Positions 55,371-64,000 of a DNA stretch of 64,000 nt are shown piece by piece. The stretch spans positions 1,652,501 to 1,716,500 of the forward strand of contig JARFJB010000987.1 of the NCBI GenBank assembly GCA_036346205.1, written 5' to 3'. This DNA comes from Vesta saturnalis. Taxonomy: Eukaryota; Arthropoda; Insecta; Coleoptera; Lampyridae. Position 1 is the stretch's first letter; each line of letters begins with the position of its first letter. The notes below the pieces were generated by a model that was not told the origin of the DNA, searched no databases, and saw only the letters and a program-made list of their open reading frames with translations. The position numbers and the translations under genes are program-made.

Positions 55371-56027
55371 TAATCACAAATAAATTTAGAAGGTGTCCAT
55401 TTCTCTCCTAAACACTTCGTGGAGTTCTGAAATATCCACCTGTTATAGCACCGGAGCTACGTATACCGACGCACTTCTGTCGGGCCGTGTATATGTGCAT
55501 GTATTCACCTTACACCGCAACCTTTCGTTTTCGTCCCTGATAATACTAAGATCTCGAGTGGCGTTTTATTTGCTTCTTTGATTACCATCATCCTATTTTG
55601 TCTTAATTTTGATCTGTCCGTTTTCATAGGCTTCGAATCTAAATATTTAGTAGAATATGTATTTTACCAAGTGCGAGTTACTTTAACCCCCAACCTGCAA
55701 GACCGGGGTCTGGATTTTCTCCTTTAACCAGTTCCGCATGGGAGGACCTACCAGTAACTACCATGCCGCCTACATGACTCTCGGTTATTGTATCACGCAA
55801 GCCTCGTCAAGGTGGAGATACCTTCAAAGAGGACCGACCATTATTTCAGTGTAATTAAATTATATGACATCCGTAAATGTGGAGATGTTTTCGCTGCCAG
55901 CTATACTTTTGTTTCTATTGGTATTGTCACCCTCAAAACTCGTATCCGCAAGGAATTGAACTCTTTTTTCCAAAAATGCAACAATTTCATCGACTGTAAG
56001 AACATTGATCTGCAGTAATCTGGACAT
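55371..56027. other. No gene recognised
   Basis: Contains a 62-codon ORF (55393-55581) and a 76-codon ORF (55788-56018) with no known motif. A stretch near 55735-55780 with accatgccgcctacatg resembles the SINE body word accatgccgctacatg and may be a SINE relic. Confidence 0.35.
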
Positions 56028-56440
56028 TATTGGTCTGACACCAATCCTTACTGGTTGCACGAGAACCAACATCAAGGTCGTTGGAGTGTTAATGTGTGGT
56101 GTGTCATCCTGGATGGAACTATTATAGGTACCTATTTCTTGGAAGAACTACTAAATGGTGCCGTGTTTCTTGATTTTCTGGTAAACCAATTGCCTATTTT
56201 ATTAGAAGATGTGCCCTTGCAATTACGGTAAAATATATTTTACAACTAGATGGTTTCCCAGCACATTTTTCAATAAATGTGCGGGAACACTTAAATTTAA
56301 TATATCACCAGAGGTGGGTTGACGAAGAAGTCTATTTCTTTAACCACCCTGATCCCCAGACTTAACCTGTTTGGACTTTTATCTATGGGGTCGGTTAAAA
56401 GATATTGATATTGAAAAAGATAAATAAATAAGAATAAATA
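56028..56440 (+). pseudogene. Mariner/IS630-like transposase fragment
   Basis: One almost open frame reads YWSDTNPYWLHENQHQGRWS, then VNVWCVILDGTIIGTYFLEE, LLNGAVFLDFLVNQLPILLED and VPLQLR. After a stop come a decayed QMVSQHIFQ (in place of QDGAPAHF) and a frameshifted SPDLNLFGL--MGSVK. It is a piece between the first and third acidic motifs, of a subfamily different from the copy at 53690. No ends recognised. Confidence 0.75.
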
Positions 56441-57354
56441 CCGGTGTAATATCGACTTTTTCAAATTTTATAATAACTAAATTTTCTTTCTTCGATATTT
56501 TAGGGTATGAATAAGATATCGAGATGCGGTTTTCACTAACTTATTTAGGGATGATTTCGTCTCATTTTTATGAAAAAAAGTCATATTGTTGCATTTAATT
56601 TTTTAGAGAATTTTGCAATTTTCTGATATTATATCAAAAACGCGCTCTGGCGGCATCACTAGAAATTAGACATATTACAGGTAAGATGGATTTGATGGAG
56701 CAAAAATGCTCTTTCCAACGAGACTAAGTTTCTTAAAATCAATTCAGTCGTTTAGCACTTACAGCTGTTTATTTAAAAAATCACTGACTTCCAATCCGAC
56801 AACTGTGATAAGTGGTTTCAGCTCGCAGTGGGATATCCGAATGGAGATGTCCGTTGCGCTGCAGATGCGTTCAAGATTCTTTACTGTAGATTCAGCCGAT
56901 TTGCACCACCATCGACATTAATCACAGTGATTAACAATATAATTTGGGTTCGCTTCTCATACGGCGAGCAACCAACCGCGGTAAAATAAAAGATATAATT
57001 ACCGAACTATTAATTTATTTACATGTTAAATACAAAAAGGTGTTTTGCTATGAACCGCTGGTTTATTACAAAAGTCTACTATAAACTAAAATTATCCCGT
57101 CAACGTCCAAAAGCGGGGATATCTTCCTTTATTAGAGGGGTGCCATGAACTTAGTGCACAATTGAAATTTGTGAGTAAAATTAAAATCATTGCTTTTCTA
57201 AAAATTCCAAATATTTGCACAGTGTTTACTTGCCAAATTCACCTCGCTTGGGTTAAATGATATGCTCATCAACTAGGTTTATAGTTTCGTTCATAAAAGA
57301 TGAATACGTGTCGTAGTTGATGGCTTCTTTACAAAATAAATTGGAATTAAGGCG
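56441..57354. other. No gene recognised
   Basis: AT-rich DNA. The 71-codon ORF at 56706-56921 shows no known motif. The last 150 bp may be a degraded 5' continuation of the retroelement that follows. Confidence 0.35.
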
Positions 57355-58150
57355 GCGGGCGTGCCACAGTTTTAGCCTTACTTTTTTTCTTCTGTACATA
57401 AATGATCGTATTTCTTCAACGACAAACCCCCTCCATTGCTTTGCTGACGACAGCACTATTCATTGTAGTTCATCTCAGTAATCTCATAATGGTAATCAAG
57501 ACACTGAAGCTGAAATGGCAATTTCAATCAACATTCAACGTATCCTTGAATGGGAAAGTAATAATCTAGTTAAAATTAATGCTAATAAAACTCAGTGTTG
57601 CGTTGTGTCCGCCAAAAAGAATTGAACATTTCCTGCTATAAGCATGAATGTCTCAGATCTTAAGCTTTCAGACTCTATTACTATGTTGGGAATGACTGTA
57701 TCTTCAAATCTATCATGGATTGGCCATCTTCTGTCAGCTACTAAAGCAAAGCAGCTGCTCGTAAAATAGGTTTTTTGTGCAGATCTAAACAACTCTTTCC
57801 ACCGTATAAGGTCCAAATTCGACCTCATCTAGAATATAATTCTCACCTCTGGCTAGGTGCTCCCAGCTTTGCCAGGAATACTCGGTTTGCTCTTTCCCAT
57901 CATCTATATCCAGTACACATCTCCACTTGTACCGAACGGGCGCAATCGACATTCTTCCACACGGCTGCTAAACTCTGAAATGATGTCTCTAGTTCCTGTT
58001 TTCCTCTCACGTATGACACGAAAAACGTTCATAGTCGTTCTTAGGCATTTCTCGGAAATTCAATATCCCCTATCCATCCTCCTAAGTATCCCTGGGTGCT
58101 TTAGCATATTCAGGACCACAACTATTGAAAAACATTATATTTGTGTTTGA
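57355..58150 (+). pseudogene. Non-LTR retrotransposon RT, C-terminal half (CR1-group, Crack/Daphne-like)
   Basis: The plus-strand translation gives LFLLYINDRISSTTNPLHCF, then FADDSTIHCSSSQ with intact catalytic DD (near 57440), ISINIQRILEWESNNLVKI, NANKTQCCVVS, ITMLGMTVSSNLSWIGHLLS, FCADLNNSF-type finger sequence and IRSKFDLI-type RPHLEYNSHLWLGAP (near 57810). A damaged C-terminal tail (RAQSTFFHTAAKL, near 57930) is where complete elements have the S-F-P-ta-LWN motif. FADDSTLH-type motifs are usual in the Crack/Daphne/Kiri branch of the CR1 group. It is a different family from the CR1/L2-like pieces at 2.6 and 27.3 kb. Confidence 0.8.
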
Positions 58151-59472
58151 CAGCATAAAATCATCGAAACACAGTCATGGAATCCTTGAACCCTTTTTAA
58201 CAATCTTGATATTGTATGTAATAATATTTCACACACATTTGTTGATAAACCTTGCTTTTAATTTTATTTGTATTTAAGAGAAGACTAGGTTAGGTTCGTA
58301 AAATCTCTTTGAATAAGTTCCGCTCATTAAATATTTGAACATAAAACTACACCTCCACCTAGCAACAATTACATAGTTTATCGGCTAATAAAACATACGT
58401 GTGGAAATAAAAGGATAAAACAGCATTTACGACGAAATAGCTTCCGCGAAAGAGAGAGTGCAATATAATAGATCTACCCCGCATGAAGGCACAACAGCTA
58501 AACAAGGTAAACAAATGAACATTGTTTATATGAAAAACATTTGAGCAAGATGTAGATTTTTGTTCCTTACGCTTTGCGGACATGTATACCTTTGTAGGAT
58601 GTATGTGTTTACAAAGTTTTAAAGTATCCCTTTTGCAAAGAAGGAAGTTTGCTTGTATGTAAAGATCGTGAAAATTTTTCACAACTTTGATGTGCTTCAA
58701 AATTTTTTTAGTTATAGTTTTAACGCATTATTTGTCGAAAATTTTATTTTACGTTTTTGTATATAAAGAGTATTTTTTACGTTACAAATTTTATTTAAAG
58801 CAAGTTGACGGTTCAAAGTAATTTATTTTAATTAAGAGTTTGTTAGATTAGAAGTATTCAATTTTCCTAACATTAGTCTTGTTAAAAGTCAAGAACAGCT
58901 AGTGTGGTTTTCAAACAAAGAGAACATGGGGTTTTAGATCAAATAATTTAAAAATGGTAGAATGTGTATGAACTGCGTAAATTGCAGGATGAGGTCCTAT
59001 TCGCAAGCTGCACATGCTTATACAGTTCGCTGATTTCAAAACTATATGCGCGACCTAATATTAGGTACGCATAATTAACAGAAATTACACTTACATATAT
59101 ATGAGATTAGAGAACGTTCACTAACATTTTTTAAAACTTGTTTAACTATTTATATTTAAATTTTTGCACATACGGACAAATATCCCTAGAGACTCCTTAA
59201 CAATATTCATTTTTAGCAATTAGTTTTCTTTTAATTACTTTTTAACTCATATAACCACATTTAGGGTTTGAATGTAAACAGACGATTTTGTAACCGGGTT
59301 GACCAGGGACCTTCATTTCTTTGTGTTGGAAAAAAAATTTTTTTTTATTTTGATTGTATTATCTAAGACTGGTTTAGATAGTGGTATCTATTAAATCTGA
59401 GCACTTTACTGTAAATAACTTTAAAATCATGCGCAAACCGAGCAAACGCAATACTGAAGCCGAAAGCAAAGC
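58151..59472. other. No gene recognised
   Basis: AT-rich DNA. A 113-codon minus-strand ORF (58359-58700) shows a mixed composition with no known motif or second copy; I do not call it a gene. Confidence 0.4.
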
Positions 59473-59481
59473 TGCCTCTTT

Positions 59482-62373
59482 GACGGTATGTCTCCCCGTA
59501 CGCATTTAGGCAAAATCTATTGGCAATATAACATTAATAGTGCATTCTCATTGGCCATTGCTAATCGCAGGTACGGTTTGGACACGCATTGTTAATCACG
59601 GGTAGATTATCTTTCCAGTATCGTTAGTTGCTAGTATCGGATACGATCTGCCTTGTTTTTGCTAATCAGCGGTACATTTTGTCCATACACTTATTGCAGA
59701 TTATTTCTTTTTTGGTTAGGTTAGGTTTTGTTTTCTGTTGGTCGCGTTGGTTGCCAACATCCGATAATTGTTGTGTTATAATTGTTGTCTACGCGGCAAT
59801 ATGAATAATGATTTCAAATTTTGCAATGGTTTTGGCAAGAATAAAAAGCAGGCTATTTAAATATATGGCAACGCAAAAAGTTTTATTACAAAAGGAACGT
59901 GCCTACATTACATTTTTCATTTGTAAACACAGTCAATCATTTATATTATAAAAGTTAGTGCGATTTTGCGTTAGCTAAATTATTTTTTACATTTTCGGAC
60001 AAATTTCGTTTTCTTTTCGGTGTCATTTTTTCAACGGTTGCTGGTCTTCCAGAAGAACGACGCTTACTGCCCCGCTAGTTTTTCTTCTGACGACAGAAGT
60101 TGGATGCACTCGTATCGCTGCACCACCCTGATTTCTTAATGCGAATGTGCTTCCGGAAGTACTAAGAAATGTTTCCCAGTGGCTTACGGTTTTCACACGC
60201 TATAGTAATTTTTAACAAAGTCCAAAACACTGACTGTATTTTTTCTTCAACGTGTCATATTTTGAAAATCGCCATCACTTGCATTTTCTAAAGAGATCGA
60301 TGTTGGCTTGTTAACTTTGTCCATTGCAACTGCTTTACCATCGGCGAAAGGTTCGCCGTCGTTTAAGAATTGAAAATTAGATGTACCACGCGTTCTTTCA
60401 ACGAGGGGAGTATACAAATCCTTTTCTCTCCTTCATCCATTGCACATTTTTCATTAGTTATAGTGGAAATGGCATCAAAATACGAGTATAAAGGAAAGAC
60501 AGTGGCTTGATATTTACACAATTTTCCGATCATTCCTGCTTCGCACCTGCAATGTCCCAAGTCCATGTGGATATCGTATAGCAATTGTTCCCAGTTGCTG
60601 TTGAATACCTTAAATGTAAATGTATTAACCCGAATTATGTTTTCTTTGGTCAATTAGGATGCTTTCTCCAGCGCCTTCTTTCCAGCTACTTGTCCGTGTG
60701 CAATATTTTTCGATCGCCGAACATAATACTGTTCAAGTACATGTGAAGTCAACTAGTGCCACAACATTGTAAGCTTTACAGCGGTTTAACGCAAGATCAT
60801 TGCAAAGCCTGGCATACATTTCAGAAAATTTATTTCTTTGGTGTCCATCATCGTTCACAGTAATTCTGTACATATGTGATGCATGCGGTGTATTTCATGG
60901 CAGTATGAAACCGTCTTTTGCCATGTCAGCATTTGAAGTTCTAAGTATATTTTTAACAGTTTCGTACAAACGATCGCCTTTATCAGTATTGTTTTTTCCT
61001 CTCCAGGCCGACTGTGATATGTGGAAACAGCGTAGCAAAGGATTCGACATCGGAAATTCCTGACTTATCAGCTTCACTATTGTCGGTCATGATACATTTT
61101 GGGCAAGAGCCTCCGAAAGCTTGTATGCCAGTTATACCAGATATGTAATCAGTTTGATTTTTTGTTATAAATACCCCAAGAGGTATGGTCCCAGCAACAG
61201 TGGCTGTTAAAACAAATGTTATTGCATGATTTTCTGCGTCACAAGAAGATGTACTATCAATGAATATGATTCTTCGCATTATAGGCGTTATACTTACCAC
61301 TGTGAATGGATCATCACAAGTATGCAAAAATACCACAAGATTTTCATATTTGGCGGATTTTTCTTTTAGTTTCTACGAGAATGCATTTAATCAAAGATAA
61401 TCGCATACCTTATAAACTTAAAAATACCTCTAAGGAACCAACCTAGTACGGATTCCATAATTCAACTCTCCACTCTGTATACCAATACGTTATTGTTCTA
61501 TATCTTGGGTTGACAGCAGAATTTGCGATATTCACTTCATCCATCTCCAGTTCTAATTAATAACCTCGCCAATGCCGATACCACCGTTAAAATATTTTTC
61601 AAAAATATTTCTAACCTCCTCAGTTGCTGGTAAGTAAATGAGCGCATCCACATTGTTACAGCATGACTGTGAATATTTTCAATATTCATTAAAGCTGGCA
61701 AATTCTCCTAAAACTATTTTTATTTTAGTTGTTAGTAATTTGAATATTAGTTAAATCGCATATTTAATTGCTCATTCCTGTACTTGCTCCAGTTCGTTTG
61801 TATTTATTCATTTAAGACTTTTCGATTTCTTCATTGTAGATTTTGATTTGTTACAAGACGCATGATAGCATACGTAATGTGATCTAAAATTGAATTTCAA
61901 ATGTAGCTTTTTGCAAGTAATTAATTAATTCGCAGACTACCTCTATACAGTCTTCTTTGAAACATTTTCCGTTCTACGTAACACCCATGATGTATTATTT
62001 GCTGCGGAAAATTCCAATATCATTGCTTACACATTTCAGTTATTACGCCGACACAAAATAATCACTATTTTTATCAGAACGGGGTCGCAACAATGCTGCA
62101 CGTACTTGTGATCAATCCTATCACCAAGAGCGTAGGATGCAAGCTTCTTAAGGCAAAATATACCGCTGATTAGCAGCGACAAGCTAACTCCTGCCGCGTT
62201 TTAGCAATAAAAGGCGTGCGAAGAGAAGAACCAAAACGTAACTTCGATTAGCAATTGATGGTACAAACCGTACCTCTGATTAGCAACGGCCAATGAGCAT
62301 GCACGATTTATGTTATATTACTAACAGATGGTAGATTTTGCCTTAATGCGTCTCGTACGCATATAGGCACATC
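59482..62373. mobile_element. MULE transposon with long TIRs (copy A)
   Basis: Terminal inverted repeats of more than 200 bp: 59482-59700 pairs with about 62150-62373. Shared words read from the outside inward are gcattaaggcaaaat / gcatttaggcaaaat, catgctcattggcc / cattctcattggcc and gctaatcg-aggtacggttt. Within each TIR the word gctaatcgc-ggtacg recurs every 50-150 bp. The flanks tgcctcttt (59473-59481) and tgccactta (62374-62382) agree at 7 of 9 positions, as a decayed 9-bp target duplication would. The transposase on the minus strand fills the interior. Confidence 0.8.
60050..61680 (-). pseudogene. MULE transposase with SWIM zinc finger (copy A)
   Basis: Minus-strand order: EEVRNIFEKYF (near 61620), NPRYRTITYWYTEWR (near 61500), then the 117-codon frame 60983-61336. 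That frame reads TPIMRRIIFIDSTSSCDAEN (first catalytic Asp in FIDSTS), ITFVLTATVAGTIPLGVFIT, GGSCPKCIMTDNSEAD (second Asp in MTD) and a decayed vwP---llC block. After frameshifts, the frame 60363-60653 reads FTFKVFNSNWEQLLYDI, then CRCEAGMIGKLCKYQ (SWIM C-C-C with the final His replaced by Tyr), and FPLYSYFD. The C-terminal tail HPTSVVRR (near 60115) is the family's PT-v-RR motif. The central part is mostly lost. In the family the enzyme makes 8-11-bp duplications. Confidence 0.85.
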
Positions 62374-62389
62374 TGCCACTTATTAGCAA

Positions 62390-63340
62390 ACTACCTTGTA
62401 AACAGAGTTGCCCCATTGGTTCTTACTAATCGCCGGTACGTTTTGCAAACGCATTGCTAATCGCGCGTAGGCTACACTTTGGGATAATAATAATATGTAG
62501 TTTAATCAAAGTTGTGGGAGAGATAGCCAAACTTTAATGAATTATTCTTTTACCAATTATTCAAACGTTCGATCTGTTTGTAGACTTTCTTCGGGACTAA
62601 CACATGAAAAATAATTATTCAATCATTTCAAACATTTAATTACGTAACAATCTTTATATTAGTTTTATTTCACAATTAGTACGATTGGGTAGATTTTTCT
62701 CCACGTTAAAATAAAGGTTTAATTTTCTTTTGGATTTATTGTGTTATAAGTTGCATGTCGTCGTTTACTGCCTCTAGTTACATCTGGTTTCCTTCTGGAA
62801 ACAGAAGTCGGTATCCCAATTGTTTTTTGTTTTACTTTATTCAACTTTGTAAAACATCTGCTTAATATTCCTTTAGATGACCAAAATTACTATGTTGTCC
62901 ACATAGTGTCTAGAAAATGTTTTATACAAGGGTCAAGTTTGTTTCAAAATTCAAATTTGTAAAGCTCCATAGCATCATAACTTAAAACTAATTCATCATC
63001 CAATATTGGTAGATTTGATAGTTGGACTTACTCTCAACGAGCGATGCGTTATCACCTAATGCCAAAACAGCCATTGCGTATCTTTCATTGGCAGCAGTTG
63101 CAATCGGATCGAAATAATGAAAAAATAACAGCAGCCTGATACTTACACAGTTTTCGGAGTCGATATCATAAAATAAGTGCTCCCATTTGCTACTGGGTAC
63201 TTGAAAATTAAACTTGGTAATCTGATATATGTTGTCTTTAGTCAAATAGGATCCTTTTTGCAGCATACTATGAAGCAGAAGTCTTTTGGTTAGAACACGT
63301 CCATGAGTGAAATTTCTGAAACGCCTGACATAATAGTCTA
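62390..63340 (-). pseudogene. Second MULE copy (copy B), C-terminal part
   Basis: The left TIR piece (62395-62480) contains cattggttcttactaatcgc, ggtacgttttg and acgcattgctaatcgcg, in the same orientation as the left TIR of copy A. The minus-strand 92-codon frame 62988-63266 reads YLTKDNIYQITKFNFQVPSS, KWEHLFYDIDSENC, then FHYFDPIATAANERYAMAVL and ALGDNASLVES, as at the end of MULE transposases. The SWIM Cys cluster between them is deleted. The tail near 62815-62740 reads TSVSRRKPDVTRGS. The catalytic part is not visible up to about 63340, so it is truncated or diverged beyond that. Confidence 0.75.
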
Positions 63341-64000
63341 TTTTTCAATTGCTCCCTACTTTTGGCGAGAGACCAAAATGATTTGCTACCGAAAGAGAAG
63401 AGAGTACTTTGTCTGTTTATTTTCAGATATATGGTTTACAAACAAATACTTTATATACCTAATCTGTGCCTAGCTTTTTGTTTGTTATGGATGGAAGGGT
63501 TAGTAGTAATGAATAAATGATTCCCGATCAGAATTGTATCGGTGTTTTCAGAAAATATTTTCTCATACACTATAAGAGTAACATACACGGTTCCATGGAT
63601 ATGAAAAGTAAAACCATCTCGATCATTCATGTTTTAGTGTCTCATGGCGCATGGTGGTACATGTTCTGTGGCGTCAGGTTACAATCGACAAGAAACTGTT
63701 ACTAACATGTGAGTGTAGTTAAAATTATAAATAACGTACAGCCTAAACCAGTGGGCCTAACGGTTTGAAATTTGGAAGGAATATTCCTGGTGTACCTGAA
63801 GGGTGCACTAAGGAGTAAAGTTTGTACGGAAAAAAAATGTTTAAGCTACAATGATCACGGTTTGTAAATATATCCTTCAAAACAAATACCATAATACGTC
63901 TTTCGTTATTTTTCAAAATTCATCTCCTAAAGGCGTGAACGGAGGTGAAAAAGTTTGTATGGAGAAATCTCAAGAACTGTAAAGCTTACAAGTTTGGCAG
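63341..64000. other. Repeat-like sequence at the window edge, no gene recognised
   Basis: The last 250 bp contain wording common in arthropod interspersed repeats: cctaacggtttgaaatttgg, aaggaatattcctggtgtac, aagggtgcac and attcatctcctaaaggcgtg, plus two related segments (agtaaagtttgtacggaaaa and gaaaaagtttgtatggagaa). It probably belongs to a larger repeat that continues beyond the window. The 62-codon ORF at 63517-63705 has no known motif. Confidence 0.45.

Noticed and set aside
58359..58700. 113-codon minus-strand ORF
   Set aside because: Length alone; composition is mixed, no domain recognised and no second copy in the window.

Overview
The window looks like AT-rich nuclear DNA of an animal, most likely an arthropod. 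The reasons are the transposon repertoire (mariner/IS630-like, piggyBac, hAT, MULE and Ginger-like DNA elements; Penelope-like, R4/Dong-like and CR1/L2-like retroelements; tRNA-derived SINEs), the many (TA)n and (TG)n microsatellites, and the lack of any bacterial-style gene layout. The species cannot be named from the sequence. I found no intact host gene. Almost every recognisable coding stretch is a broken transposable-element protein, so the window reads as intergenic or intronic repeat-rich DNA.

Layout. 0.7-8.1 kb: a large imperfect inverted repeat carrying an unrecognised repeated ORF. It encloses two tRNA-like copies and a CR1/L2-like retroelement, and its right arm was split by a mariner with TIRs of more than 500 bp. 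8.8-10.1 kb: a Penelope-like element with RT and GIY-YIG remnants. 10.5-11.3 kb: the first copy of a GC-rich repeat. 12.1-14.2 kb: a piggyBac remnant. 16.0-16.3 kb: a tRNA-SINE. 17-21 kb: a mariner whose transposase is interrupted by a 2.43-kb solo LTR with a 4-bp target duplication. 21.3-22.5 kb: a hAT remnant. 22.7-25.0 kb: a second copy of the same LTR. 27.3-30.8 kb: a CR1/L2-like 3' end whose (ATT)n tail holds an inverted R4/Dong-like element. 31.6-32.9 kb: the second, inverted copy of the GC-rich repeat. 34.2-34.4 kb: a second SINE. 34.4-47.3 kb: mostly featureless AT-rich DNA with a tandem duplication near 40 kb and (TG)n tracts near 44 kb. 47.3-49.3 kb: a Ginger/KRBA2-like integrase followed by a MULE-type transposase. 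49.6-52.3 kb: a cluster of GC-rich and AATCAATC-type repeats. 53-56.4 kb: two more mariner-like transposase remnants and a MITE. 57.4-58.2 kb: another RT fragment. 59.5-63.3 kb: two adjacent MULEs with SWIM zinc-finger remnants.

The genes do not work together as a pathway. The biological content is the order of nested insertions, several with visible target duplications or an empty-site comparison, and a family of GC-rich modular repeats carrying CCAAT, CACCC/GC-box and CTCF-like motifs that I cannot assign to a known class. All family names come from reading translated motifs by eye; no database search was run.
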